NCBI RefSeq assembly: GCF_010993775.1
Contig: NZ_WOTO01000015.1
Coordinates: 78,117 to 142,116 of the forward strand
Origin: Fodinicola feengrottensis
GTDB taxonomy: Bacteria > Actinomycetota > Actinomycetes > Mycobacteriales > HKI-0501
Reading direction: 5' to 3'
DNA: 64,000 bases
Of the stretch, positions 1 through 9,520 are shown piece by piece. How positions within the stretch are numbered: the stretch's first letter is position 1; each line of letters opens with the position of its first letter. The notes below the pieces were generated by a model. The model was not told where the DNA came from and made no database searches. It worked only from the letters and a program-made list of their open reading frames with translations. The translations under genes were made by a program, and so were the position numbers.

Positions 1-322
1 CTTTTGTTCTGCCGACGCGCCCAGGTGGAACGTACTGCCACAAAGTGATGACCGCACGGTCCGAAAGTTGCATCCCCGCCGCCAAGAGTCGTGACTACGG
101 GGGTGTGGGGACCGTCGCCGAGATTTACGTGGGGACGCATGAAGGAGCACGAGATCACCGAGAGTGGTCGCCATCGTCAGCGGCGACAATATCGACCCCG
201 GCCGTCCTCACCGAGGTACGACGCGGCGCTGCGCTGCGCTAAAGAGCCTGTCGGCGCAGGCGAAAGGACATGGTTCGCACCAGGCCAGTTGCTGAGCAGA
301 CGAAGGAAAGTAGGCTCGGCCG
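1..322. other. no gene recognised at left edge
   Basis: Short open frames exist on both strands, but none resembles a known family and none has a convincing ribosome binding site. The stretch probably holds the upstream region of the membrane protein gene that follows. Confidence 0.4.
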
Positions 323-1333
323 GTGACTCGGACACCGTGGATAGTGATCACCATCGCTTTGCTGCTGCCTGCGACGATCATGATCAGCATCGCCGGCTGG
401 GAGACCGCACCGACGCTTCCGGCGAAGATACTTTCCGTCGTCACCGTGCCGCTTCTGATAAGCGGTCTGCCGCTCGGCATGATCGCGCTCAGCGTTTGGC
501 GCGATAGGGTCAAGGTCGCTCGATTCGAGGTGGGCTTTCGGGCCATCGCGGTGAACTCCGGTCTGGCTGTGGTGGAGGGAGCGGCAAGCCTGCAGGGGTT
601 CGAGCTTCGCGGGAAGTACGGCGATGCCGCGGTCCGTGTTTTCCTGGTTCCCCAGTACTACGGGAGGGCGGCCCGGATCGTTAGCGTTTCGGCTCAAGTG
701 ACGCTGACATTGCCGGTGCGTACGCCGTATCGGGTGGTCGCCGGTGCCGGCCGGCCTGCCGCTGATCTCGCCTACTCGTATCGCATCGGAAGGGTGCGTA
801 CCGACGATGGCGGATTCGACAGGTGGTTCCGGGTCTACGCCGACTCTCCGGCTGCTGTCGCCGCTGTCCTCGATTCGCGGACGAGGTCGAGAATACAGCG
901 CAGCGGCATCGCAGTCTTCGGGTACGAAGGCGGCGTCATCCAGCTGACCAGTCACCCGGAGAATCGTGCGCCCTACCCGGCCATTACGGCGGCGATAGAC
1001 CTCGCTCATGCGCTTGCCGATACCTGGGCCGCGGCTGCGCCGGTCTCGCCTCGCCAGGCTGGTGCGCCGTTGCCATCCGCCGTACCTTCGCGCCGGGGGC
1101 CGTCGTCGAGGCGGAATTCGTACAGCCTTGCGTTGAAGTCAGAGCGATCCGCGGTCCTTCGCCGGTTCCGGTGGCAGATGGCGGCACTCGTCGGCTTTTT
1201 CGTCGTCATAATGTTCCAAGGCGTCGTCAGATCGATCGTCCAATCCGGCCCGCAGGGAATCGACTGGCTGGCGCTAAAAGGAGCTGGTGCCTTCTTTGGG
1301 TTTGTCGCCGTCATCGTCGTCCCTCTCTATTAG
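323..1333 (+). CDS. membrane-anchored protein of unknown function, tandem copy A
   Basis: The frame opens with GTG, preceded by an AAGGAA stretch about 15 bases upstream. Residues 4-28 and 33-52 form two hydrophobic segments, followed by a soluble domain (about residues 60-240) ending in an alpha-helical stretch. No known family was recognised. From about residue 255 the frame carries a basic linker and two more hydrophobic segments that match the layout of the N-terminus, and the homologous continuation is found in another frame downstream. I infer that copy A really ends near 1110 and that the rest of this frame is the start of a second paralog (copy B) joined by a frame change. A role at the membrane is the most that can be said. 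Confidence 0.5.
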   Translation: MTRTPWIVITIALLLPATIMISIAGWETAPTLPAKILSVVTVPLLISGLPLGMIALSVWRDRVKVARFEVGFRAIAVNSGLAVVEGAASLQGFELRGKYGDAAVRVFLVPQYYGRAARIVSVSAQVTLTLPVRTPYRVVAGAGRPAADLAYSYRIGRVRTDDGGFDRWFRVYADSPAAVAAVLDSRTRSRIQRSGIAVFGYEGGVIQLTSHPENRAPYPAITAAIDLAHALADTWAAAAPVSPRQAGAPLPSAVPSRRGPSSRRNSYSLALKSERSAVLRRFRWQMAALVGFFVVIMFQGVVRSIVQSGPQGIDWLALKGAGAFFGFVAVIVVPLY

Positions 1334-1864
1334 TCCCGTACTGGATTCTGCGGCATCGTCGCGTGCCGGCGTTGGCAGCACAGTTGCGTTCCTTTGCCAG
1401 CAGGCGCGGGTTGTCGTTTCCGTCCAACTGGGAGCCACCGGGCGGCCACGAGATGCACGGTCATATTGACGGCGTGCCGGTGACGATCCATCCCCTGCTG
1501 TTGAATCCTCGCGACGTGACGTACGGTCCCTACTCGGTCGTGATCGCGAACTCACCACAACTGTCGGCACGCCGCGTCGCCGTCCGGCGCCGGAGATCGC
1601 TACGGCCACACGGATTGCACAAATTCCCTACCGACGATCGGGATTTTGACCGCTTCTATAACGTTTTTCGCGCGATCGGCCGACGACGTGCCGGCCGTCC
1701 TCGGATCCGCTGCCCGGCTCGCGCTGATCGAGGCATGGGTGGCCACGTTCGACGTCGAGTACGGTGCGATCCGGGTGACGACCGCGAAGGAATACCGGCG
1801 GCCGTACGACGCCACGGAGGCTGCCTACAACGTCGTTGCCGCGGTCGTACATTCGGGCACCTGA
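1132..1864 (+). pseudogene. tandem copy B of the same membrane-anchored family, frame-shifted
   Basis: Two hydrophobic segments near 1170-1330 are followed, in a different frame, by a soluble domain. It repeats the pattern of copy A: a W plus basic residues after the membrane segment, a central beta-rich part, an FDRFY motif matching FDRWF of copy A, then a helical tail ending at 1864. Frame changes lie near 1325 and 1660. Head-to-tail duplication explains the arrangement. Whether the breaks are real or sequencing indels cannot be told here. Confidence 0.45.
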
Positions 1865-1882
1865 CATCTTGAAGAAGGTGGG

Positions 1883-2364
1883 GTGTGTGCTCATGCCGAT
1901 GAGAAAAGCGGCATCGCCAAGCTGCAGAAACGAGTCCGGCAACGGCTGCCCGGTACCTACGGCGTATTCCTCACCATGTCGGGCTACAGCCCAGAAGCCC
2001 TCGCGGATTTAGCCTACGGTGACCGCGTACACGCCGCTGGCGAGGTTGTTCGCGTCGGTCGAGGTACTGGAGCTCAGCTTTGAACCACCGAGGGAGATGA
2101 CTGACGGACCCCGGTGGCCGCGGAGGGGCAGAAGCGCAGGTCGTCCTGTCCGGCATCGAATCCAGTCACGTCTGCGAAGGCGTGCTGCGGTTACGGACGA
2201 GAGCCGGTGAGGGGGCCACTGACGGGCCGAGCGACACCCCCGAACCGCCTCAACCCCGGCTCGCTCTGGTAAGGCGCGCTCGGACTGCTCAGCGAGTAAG
2301 CGACGACTCGAACCTGCCGCCGATAGTTTTTTTCGGTCCTGGGGGCGTCTACCTCCTCGGATGA
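1883..2364 (+). pseudogene. degenerate fragments, possibly of a restriction-endonuclease-like protein
   Basis: A short frame from 1883 carries RLPGTYGVFLTMSGYSPEAL, which resembles a C-terminal segment seen in some PD-(D/E)XK-type proteins. It is followed in other frames by LFASVEVLELSFEPPREM and a proline-rich tail ending at 2364. No single frame covers the block. The family assignment is weak and rests on the one short motif. Confidence 0.25.
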
Positions 2365-2376
2365 CAGGAAGACGTG

Positions 2377-2850
2377 ATGTTCAGGGTGCAGGCGTCAACG
2401 CTTGAGGCGTACTTCGCCGCGGACCCCGCCAGGGAGTCGGACCTGCGTGCGGCCGACTCGCTGATCCGGGCGGCCGCACCAGGGCTGGCCCGCGGGGTTT
2501 CGGCGGCACGGCGGCCGGCAGTCCGGGGATGTCGATGACACTGATCGGGTACGGAATGTTCCAGTACGAGGTCGCTTCGTCGCCCCGGCTGGTCGACCGG
2601 CCCGTGAATCGGGCTGGCGCTGCAGAAGAACTACATCAGCCTGTACGTGGCGGACGTCGAGGATGACGAGTTCATCGTCGGGCGATACGCGGGCCGGCTC
2701 GGCAAGGTGAAGCTGGGACGCAACAGTGTCGCGTTCGCGCGATTCGCCGACCTCGACAGCAACGGCATGGCAGAACTTGTGGCGTACGTCGACCAAGGTA
2801 TCGCCAACGGCAGTCTGGAGCCGCGCTACGGCAGGGCTGGTTCAACGTAG
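2377..2850 (+). pseudogene. DUF1801 (YdhG-like) protein, two frame changes
   Basis: The N-terminus (MFRVQASTLEAYFAADPARE), a middle block with a GMSMTLIGYGMFQYEV motif and the C-terminus (LQKNYISLYV, then RFADLDSNGMAELVAYVDQG) are characteristic of the DUF1801 fold of about 120-130 residues. The pieces lie in three frames between the ATG at 2377 and the TAG at 2848-2850, with frame changes near 2500 and 2610. Biochemical role is unknown; some family members are called iron chaperones. The order and spacing are otherwise complete, so a recent break or sequencing indels are both possible. Confidence 0.6.
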
Positions 2851-2947
2851 AGACAGAAAAAGTCGATGATGTCCGCGACCAGAAGGCCAGGTGCTTCCAC
2901 GGCGGCGCCCTGCCCGGGTCGCTAGGGCGCAATTGGAGGACATACGA

Positions 2948-3415
2948 ATGACTCATAAAGGCGACGGCCACGGTAATCCCGCGGATTCTGGCGCTGTACT
3001 ACCGCTTATGCCGCCCGCGCGGCGTACGAGCTCGGTGCCGACCGCTCGAACTCAGAACCTCCGCGTTCTCGAAGGCCGCTTCGTCCTCGAGCGGGTGTCC
3101 GACATCCGCAAGACCGCCCCCGAAACCGGCCTGCTCGCGCTCGCGCTCGCGCTCGTGCTCGGTCCAGACGGAGGCGCGGCGATGCGGCGCGACGACACCG
3201 CCGAGGACGGCTGGACGGCGCTGTGGAACGGCGATGACGCGCACGACCCGGAAGTGACGGGGATGCTCAGCGCTATCGTCGCGCCGCTCGCAGCGAGCGA
3301 ACTCCCGGTCTGGACCGCCGCGAGCTACGACGGAGACCTCGTGCTTGTCCCGGCCCGCAGGCTTGAGGAAGCCGTCGGCGTACTTCGGCGGGCCGGCCAC
3401 CAGGTGGCCGTATGA
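2948..3415 (+). CDS. ACT-domain (CASTOR/ACT-like) amino-acid-binding protein
   Basis: The 155-residue protein starts at an ATG with GGAGG eight bases upstream. After a variable 35-residue lead it has the typical single-protein ACT pattern: LRVLEGRFVLERV, then a strand/loop region, DDGWTALW-like residues, and a C-terminal half with a helix, a YDGDLVLVPA strand and a final helix. Such stand-alone ACT proteins are thought to bind small ligands such as amino acids; no specific ligand can be assigned. The gene follows a broken DUF1801 gene and precedes enzyme remnants, so it may be the only intact gene in this block. Confidence 0.65.
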   Translation: MTHKGDGHGNPADSGAVLPLMPPARRTSSVPTARTQNLRVLEGRFVLERVSDIRKTAPETGLLALALALVLGPDGGAAMRRDDTAEDGWTALWNGDDAHDPEVTGMLSAIVAPLAASELPVWTAASYDGDLVLVPARRLEEAVGVLRRAGHQVAV

Positions 3416-3436
3416 CTGAGCTCAGACAGGGGGCAT

Positions 3437-3590
3437 CGTTGAAGCCTTCGCGTAGTGGTCACGTGCCGATCAACGGCCTGAGCCTCTATCCCTGGGGGGG
3501 ACATCGCCCACGCCGTCGCCCTCCTCGCCTTCAACGAGGCCCGGATGATCCACGGCGCCATCCCTAGACGTTGACGGCGGCATCACTGTC
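3437..3590 (+). pseudogene. chimeric remnant: hydrolase N-terminus joined to SDR C-terminus
   Basis: Positions 3439-3495 encode KPSRSGHVPINGLSLY, the usual opening of an alpha/beta hydrolase. Immediately after a G run, 3500-3590 encodes DIAHAVALLAFNEARMIHGA and, one frame over, VDGGIT, the closing segment of a short-chain dehydrogenase. Neither protein is otherwise present. The junction at the G run suggests a deletion that fused two genes. Confidence 0.5.
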
Positions 3591-3691
3591 CACCCGCCTG
3601 AGCTAGCCGCTGGAAAGGATCACCTCAGGACTGGGCGTGGGACCATGAACGACATTTCCAGCCAGCGCTGTCGGCCGACCAGAAAATGACA

Positions 3692-3721
3692 ATGCCGCAT
3701 TCCTGGTCGGGAATGCGGCAT
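3692..3721 (-). terminator. perfect 12-bp hairpin after the small secreted protein genes
   Basis: Arms ATGCCGCATTCC (3692-3703) and GGAATGCGGCAT (3710-3721) are perfect complements around a six-base loop. Read on the minus strand, the stem lies downstream of the stop at 3799 and is followed by a T-rich stretch (GTCATTTTC), as expected for intrinsic termination of the minus-strand secreted-protein transcript. Confidence 0.65.
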
Positions 3722-3798
3722 CGTCGCTGCCCAGGTCAGCGTCCTGCGGAGGCTACGTAACTATTCCGCTACAGACCGCCGGCCCCGGGGTGGCGTTG

Positions 3799-4161
3799 TC
3801 AGCGGGTAGCGTGGCCTGCCCGCAGGGCCTGGATATTGCCACCGACATCACTCGTGTTGATATCGCCATAGCCAACGTTTTTGCCTACCCCGCCCGGAAG
3901 GAGTTGGCCGGCAGTGTCGTACAGGCCGACAAAGCCAGCCGGATACCCAGACGCCTCACCGTGGAATTGCCCGTTGTCGTTGTTCTGCCACAAAGTGATG
4001 GTCAGGTCGTACTTGATGCCTGAGATGTAGACGCTCGACACCGCACTCCACCATTTGCTAAAGCTCGCCTGGGGGTGGGCACTGGCCGCGCCTGGACCGG
4101 CGACTATCAGCCCGATCGCGAGCGCTATGGTCAGGATGCCGGTCGCGAACTTCCTCGACAT
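3799..4161 (-). CDS. small secreted protein of unknown function
   Basis: The ATG at 4161 overlaps the TGA of the gene upstream (TGATG), so the two are translationally coupled. The product has an N-terminal signal peptide (MSRKFATGILTIALAIGLIV followed by an Ala-rich region and an ASA-H type cleavage site near residue 28). The mature part of about 90 residues is rich in W, Y, G and N (ITLWQNNDNGQFHGEASGYP) and looks like a compact extracellular domain. It has no cysteines, unlike its neighbour. No family was recognised. Confidence 0.6.
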   Translation of the reverse strand: MSRKFATGILTIALAIGLIVAGPGAASAHPQASFSKWWSAVSSVYISGIKYDLTITLWQNNDNGQFHGEASGYPAGFVGLYDTAGQLLPGGVGKNVGYGDINTSDVGGNIQALRAGHATR

Positions 4162-4435
4162 CAGACACTGTCCTCGTGGTACAAGGACCACGGCAACGTG
4201 TCGGGGTTGTTCGACTGAGTGCAGAACCAGGTGTTGTTGTAACCGTTGTAATTGCTGTAGCCGTATGCTTCGCAGTCGCCGTAGGTGAAGAAGGACCCCA
4301 CGTACTTGAACGTCTGCGGGCTGGCGTGTGCCCGCTCAGTCCGACGGTGGCAGCCGCGGCGGGCGCCGCCGCACTCGACAACGCGGCCAGGGTCATCGCC
4401 CCGACACAGACACTTTTCCATGACCTCATGCCCAT
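4161..4435 (-). CDS. small secreted protein, one frame change
   Basis: A GGAAGGAA ribosome binding site lies ten bases before the ATG at 4435. The first 30 residues form a signal peptide (SVCVGAMTLAALSSAAAPAAAA). After a frame change near 4330 the mature part continues with Y/N/G-rich sequence including FTYGDCEAYGYSNYNGYNNT and a second cysteine in TWFCTQSNN, giving two cysteines that could pair outside the cell. The stop overlaps the start of the next secreted protein. Together with the inhibitor-like gene upstream this forms a run of three small exported proteins. Confidence 0.55.
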
Positions 4436-4509
4436 TCTGTCATTTCCTTCCGTAGTTCGATCCCAGGTGGCTTTCGAAAAAGCCGCACGGCAGCGCCGGA
4501 CAAGCGGTC

Positions 4510-5079
4510 TCAGCAGGTCAGTCGCTGGTCACTCGGCCCCAGGGCCTGTACGGACGAGGCCTGGTCATTGTCCTCGGGCGCAACATTGCGGATGTTGAAC
4601 CCGAAATAGTCCATGAATCGCTGTTGACCCGTGTAGTTGGCGTCGTAATACCAGCAATACGTCCAAGCGCTCACGTTTTCCCAGGATGTCAGGCGGTCGT
4701 TCATGTCGTAGCAGACGCCGCCGACGCAGGTGTTTCCCAGGTACGGCACGCTGACACCCTGGGGAATGATGACTTCCAGACCTCCGCCGTTGGCGTCGGC
4801 GAACAGGCAGAGATAAAATGCCGAGCAGTTTTCGTTCGGTCTGGCCGATCCACGCTCGAGCAGTGTCGCGTAACCGCCGGCGATATTACGGTCCGAGGCG
4901 GTGGCCCGACGGTATTCGACGGTTGTGGCGGAGCGCTTGAGCAGCTGTAGTTGCGCGTCGACAGTGGCCGGCAGGCGCCCGCTCACCGCCCCATCGGACG
5001 CACTCGCCGCGCTCTGGCCGCCGGTGACAACTATTGCGGCGACGGTGAGCGCGAACAGCAATCTCAGGAATCGACTCAT
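4510..5079 (-). CDS. secreted peptidase inhibitor family I36-like protein
   Basis: The ATG at 5079 is preceded by GAAAGAA and starts a signal peptide (MSRFLRLLFALTVAAIVVTG, cleavage near ASA-S at residue 27). The mature protein has a propeptide-like helical lead and then the I36-type pattern: CSAFYLCLFADANGGG, a short GVSVPYLGN segment, a second cysteine pair in NTCVGGVCYDMNDRLTSWEN, and paired aromatic residues near the C-terminus. Family I36 includes small extracellular metalloprotease inhibitors of streptomycetes with beta-gamma-crystallin folds. Target is unknown. 190 residues; intact. Confidence 0.65.
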   Translation of the reverse strand: MSRFLRLLFALTVAAIVVTGGQSAASASDGAVSGRLPATVDAQLQLLKRSATTVEYRRATASDRNIAGGYATLLERGSARPNENCSAFYLCLFADANGGGLEVIIPQGVSVPYLGNTCVGGVCYDMNDRLTSWENVSAWTYCWYYDANYTGQQRFMDYFGFNIRNVAPEDNDQASSVQALGPSDQRLTC

Positions 5080-5514
5080 TCTTTCCTCTCGCGGGCGGAA
5101 ATGGCCAGGCCGGCACATTCATGTCCTATGGTTTCTGAGGCACTATAAGGGTTCTTTTGACGTTATGTGACGCTACATGCCATGTCCAGTGACATTCATC
5201 ATCGAAAAGGCAAGTGTTTCCCAGGCCACTGTTGTGACGAATGTGGGTCAGCCACGAACAGCAGATGCAGATCGCGGAGCGCGGGCAGTATGGGTGTTGC
5301 GTCGCCAACCCGGCGTCGAGCGATATGAACCGACCTACCCACGCAGCCGACCGCAAACCAGAGTCTTGCGCGTATGCCGCGCCTGGAGGAATGGAACCGG
5401 TCGGGTGTGCTGGAATCACGGCGGCCACAGCCAGGCCGTCGAGGGCGGGACAAAAGCCCACTGTGGTGATCGCGATGAACCAGTACTCAACCTTCCACCA
5501 CATCGAACACCTGC
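5080..5514. other. intergenic region, no gene supported
   Basis: The first part carries the 5' region of the I36-like gene on the minus strand. The remainder has open frames on both strands but with no recognisable family, ribosome binding site or signal peptide. Confidence 0.4.
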
Positions 5515-5827
5515 ACGACCAGCAACAAATCATGGCCAGCTACCTCCACCTACCGACCGGGTCATACGTGGCACTCACCCACCTACACAACCCCAAAAAC
5601 GGCAGCAAACTCGCCACCATGGCGGACAACATGCAAAGTCGTACCGATCGGTGAACTCCGAACTGCGCATGCGCCCGTACGCCGAAATCCTCACCCTCTT
5701 CGACGGGCTGGGAATCGTCGAACCTGGCCTGGTACCACTACGTCGCTGGTGGCGCAGCGGCTCGACCGTCGGCGACGACCTGCTGCTCTACGACATCTGT
5801 CTTAGCGCGGTCGGCCGCAACGCATAA
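5515..5827 (+). pseudogene. C-terminal remnant of a DUF574-type SAM-dependent methyltransferase
   Basis: Positions 5530-5640 encode LPTGSYVALTHLHNP, and after a frame change near 5640, 5660-5760 encodes MRPYAEILTLFDGLGIVEPG followed by LVPLRRW. These match the last third of DUF574 methyltransferases of actinomycetes (the FFDGLELVEPGLV region). The SAM-binding N-terminal two thirds are missing. The end overlaps an IS110 remnant on the other strand. Confidence 0.55.
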
Positions 5828-6180
5828 GAAGACCCTGCGCCGCGCGAGTCGGACTTTCTTCCTCGCCAGGTGTGACGCCGGCGAACGCGGCGAGGTGGTC
5901 CGCGGATGTGAAGGCGCTCGCGTCGCCGATGATCGGCAGCAAGCGCGCGGCGCCGAGCATGCCGATGCCGGGTACGGTGGCCGTGAGTGTCGCGACCCGC
6001 TGGTTAGCCAGGCGCTCCTTGAGTTCGGCGGCGATCGCCTGCCGCTCGCGGATGACGCTCAACAGGGTGGGCAGCCTTGGCTGGCGATCACGCGCCCCAG
6101 GGCCGCGGTTCCGGGTGTCTGCTCGGCCAGCGGGCGCAGGATCTTGTCCGGCAGCTGCCGCGCCGGTGTGCAGGCACTGG
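5802..6180 (-). mobile_element. IS110-family transposase C-terminal remnant
   Basis: The minus strand encodes VATLTATVPGIGMLGAARLL, then ADHLAAFAGVTPG, the helix-hairpin-helix-like Transposase_20 signature of IS110-type transposases. An upstream piece reading LPDKILRPLAEQTPGTAALG is in another frame near 6090-6165. The DEDD catalytic N-terminus is absent. The remnant abuts the truncated response regulator gene, so the insertion probably removed that gene's start. Confidence 0.6.
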
Positions 6181-6182
6181 CA

Positions 6183-6771
6183 TGTGCACGCACCACCGAC
6201 TACGCGTTGACGCTGATGGAGCTGGGGTTTCCGGATCTTGACGGCGTCGAGCTGATGCGGCGGCTGCGGTTGATGCGACCAGGTTGTGTGTTCGTGATCC
6301 TCACCGCGCGCCGGGAGGATGTCGACGTGGTGTGCTCGGGTTGGAGGCCGGCGCCGACCACTACCGGACCAACCCGTTCCGGTTGGCCGAGCTGCTTGCC
6401 CGGGTACGCGCGCACCTGCGGCGCCGCCCCGTGGACGGCACGGCCGGCAGTGCTGCGCCGGCCCGCATCCAGGTCGGCGCCTTGGTCGTGGACCTAGCCG
6501 CCCGCCGCTGTCTGCTCGGCCCGTCGGAGGTCTCGCTGCGGGCCCGTGAGTACGACGTATTGGCTCGCTGGCAGCCTCGGCGGGTGAGGCTGTCAGCCGG
6601 GCGACGCTGACGAACGACGTCTGGGACGAGAACTAGTTCGGCCCCACCAAAACCCTGGGCGTACACATCGCGGCGGTACGCCGCAGGCTGGCGGAGGCGG
6701 CCGAGTTGGCAGGCATCCAACTGCCGGGGATCAGCACCTTGCGTGGACACGGCTACCGGCTTGAGAAGTAG
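6183..6771 (+). pseudogene. OmpR-family response regulator, truncated and broken
   Basis: The N-terminal third of the receiver domain is missing, replaced by the IS110 remnant. What follows is in at least two frames: MELGFPDLDGVELMRRLR, LTARREDVDVV, LEAGADHYRTNPFRLAELLA, then a winged-helix domain ending GISTLRGHGYRLEK at 6768. The usual phospho-acceptor Asp (LxDLGLPD) is Glu, the conserved Lys of TKPF is Asn, and a TAG replaces the expected Trp of the WDENWFG motif at 6634-6636. The gene would be the natural partner of the sensor kinase at 11646. Confidence 0.6.
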
Positions 6772-6863
6772 GCGGAATGGGCGGCTGTGATCGGGGAGAA
6801 CCAGCCGCCCACCCCTCCAGGCCCCGGGTCGTGTGGCTTCCTTACTCCGGGGTGGCTTTTTGG

Positions 6864-9520
6864 TTACCTCTCGCGGAGGTCCCCCGCGGTGGCGCGACTC
6901 GCCCGAGCGGTCGCGGTGAGTGCCGCCGCCAGGACCGCCGCCACGGTCACCACCAACACGCCGCCGAGATAGTCCCAGGGCACCGCTAGCCGGTCCGGTG
7001 GCGGGTCGAAGACGCCGGCCAGCACGGCGACCAGCATCTCGGCCAATGCCCAGCCAGCCAGCGACCCGGCCAGCGCACCGCCCACCAAGGTCAGCACCGC
7101 CTCGCCGAGTAAGACCCCGGCCAACTGCCGGGTGGTGCTGCCCAGGGTTCGCAGGATCGAAAATGCCCGCCGACGTTCGGTGAATCCCAACGCCAGCACC
7201 AGTCCGCCGGCGCCGGCGCCGAGCAGCAGGGCGAACCCGAGTTCGATGTCGGTCAGCCCGGCAAGGTCCACCGCTGTCAGGCTGGAGCTGACCACATGCC
7301 GGGAGGTGGCGATGTCACCGACAGTCGCGGGACGTTCCCAGCCGTGCCTGGATCTGCGCCGCGACCGTGGTGGTGCTGGCTCCGCCGGTGTCGACCAGAA
7401 AGGCCCCGACCGCGTCGCTGCCGGTCGTTTTGGCTATGTAACTGGCGTTGGCGACCAGGAAGCTGTCCTTGGGTGCGGTCGGGAACTCTTTAGCGATGCC
7501 GAGGTAGTGGAACCCGACGGTAGTGAGCTGTTTCGTACGGGCATCCTGCAGTCTGAGGTTGATCCGGTCTCCCAGCCGCAGTTGGAATTCCTTCACGGTC
7601 TCGGCCGACACCAGGATTCCGTCCGGTTGCGCGGACAGCCGGCTCATCAGCTGCGCCGCCGTGCCGCCGGAGAAATAGCCGTCCTGCAGTGACGTCGCCG
7701 CAGCGATCGTGTCCGGTCGTATTCCGTACAGGTCCTGGAGATCTGTTCCCACGTAAGCGAAACGGTGTTGGAGCGGTTCAACCGAGTGGACCCTGGGCAG
7801 CGTCGCGATCGTCGCGGCGGCCGCCGGGCCGACGGTCGAGCCCGGTGGCTCAGTGACCGTCACATCTGCGCCGTTGGTCAGCCGTGCGTCCACTTCGGAC
7901 TGCTGTTGGAAGGTGCTGTTGAAGATCGCTGTGGAGATGGCGAAAGACAGCGCCAACGCGACCAGCACGACCCCGCGGGCAAGCAGTCGGCGCTGCCGGG
8001 CGAACATCGCCGCGATGGTCGGCGCCAGCGGCCCACCGATCGGCCGCAACAACCTGGTCACCAGCGGACGACCACGACCGAGCAGCAGGTCCACCAGCCG
8101 CCAGGTCAGCAGAGCGGCGCCGATCCAGAACAACCCTGGGCCAAGGAATGCCCAGTAGTCCACCGAAATGCTCGGCACGCCTTCGGGCGCCAGCACGAGG
8201 GTGTAGCCGCTCCTGTTGGTCGACCACAGCACCAGCGCGGCGCCGGCGATCAGGATCAAGTCCAGGCCATACCGTGCCCACCAGGGACCGGTCCGCCGGC
8301 CGCCGGTCGCGCGGCCGGCGACGACAGTGGTCGCCTTCGTCTCGCGCCACGCCGGCACCAGCACGACCGCCAGCGCCACCGCCAGCCCGACGCCGGTCGC
8401 AAGGCCGCCCCACAACCAAGCCGCCGCTGCACTGGCGCCAAACCGCGGCGATTCGAAGAAACTCAATCCCAGCACTGCCGCGACACCGAGCCCGACGGCA
8501 CTGCCGATGACTCCGAGCAGCACCGCCTCGATCGCGGCCAACGTGAGGACCTGTCGCCGGAGTGCGCCGCGGGTCCGCAGCAGGGACTGCTCCCGGCGTC
8601 GGCGGTCCGCGCCGGACCCGGCCACCGCGGCGGTCAGCGCAACCGCCAGCAGGATTCCCGGCATTCCCAGGAAGAGGAACAGGATCCGGGCATAAAGCGC
8701 GTCAGCCCGTGCCGCGTCCAGCACCGCGCCGAGGTTGTCGCCGACCGTCCCGGCGCCGGCGAGCTTGGCTTCCAGGTGATGCGCGCGGCGGCGGTGATCT
8801 CGGTGAACGCCGCTTGCGGATCCGTTGGTAGCGGCAGCAGCTGTCCGGGCGACGTGGATCTGGGTGGTCACCACACTCGGGACGGGACCGAAGATCTGAT
8901 GGAATTGGCTGCCCGGCAGCAGAACGACGTTGTCCGGCGGTGCGCTGGGCTGCGACTGCGACGGCGCGCCGACCTTCTGGAACAGGGAGTTCGCCTGCGG
9001 CAGCTCAACGACTCCGCTGATCACCACGGTCGCCGGTGGCCGGCCGGGGCGGGCGATCGTCACCGTCGTTCCAGGCGCGCCGTGCAGGTTTGCCGCTGTC
9101 TGCTGTGCCAGCACCGGCCCGGAGTCGGTGCCGACCAGGGTCCGGATCTCGCTGGGGAACGTGGTGCGGTAGCCAGCAGGTAGGCCGAGGACGACGCCGC
9201 TGCCCGGTGGTCTGGGTCGAACCGGCCGCCGTCGCGGACAGCCAGGACGTGCTGGCGAACTCCACCGGCAGAGCGCGCCCTACGCCGGGTTCCGCGGCGG
9301 TCGCGGCCAGCACACTGTCTGCGGCCGCCCCTGGAGCTACGGCGACCTGCCAGTCCACCGCGACCTGACGACTTGCCTGCCTGGTCATGGCGGCCTCAGA
9401 CGCGGCGAGGAAGCTTCCGTAGGCGGCGAGCAGGGCCACCGCGGCGGCGACCCCGGCTGCTGTTGCCAGCAGCCGACCCCAGCGGCGGGTCAGCAGACCG
9501 CGCACCCAGATCGCGGTCAT
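6864..9520 (-). CDS. FtsX-type ABC exporter permease (two-domain), frame-shifted
   Basis: About 885 residues. The ATG at 9520 overlaps the stop of the ATPase gene. An N-terminal membrane helix (LLATAAGVAAAVALLAAYGS), a large extracellular domain, and two blocks of three or four helices carrying the FtsX pattern (REQSLLRTRGALRRQVLTL in the first, ERRRAFSILRTLGSTTRQL in the second) identify a LolC/MacB-like permease of the large actinobacterial type. Frame changes lie near 9190, 8800 and 7310. Such permeases export or extract lipids, lipoproteins or peptides; substrate unknown. It is the last gene of a four-gene minus-strand operon. Confidence 0.7.

Noticed and set aside
3692..3721. The hairpin as an attenuator or riboswitch
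   Set aside because: Simple perfect stem after the gene end with T-rich flank on the minus strand fits a terminator.
5177..5827. A 216-codon plus-strand frame before the IS110 remnant
   Set aside because: Only its last part matches a DUF574 methyltransferase; the first two thirds read as noncoding.
7765..9183. A 472-codon plus-strand frame opposite the ABC permease
   Set aside because: Shadow of the permease gene, which has clear FtsX motifs on the other strand.
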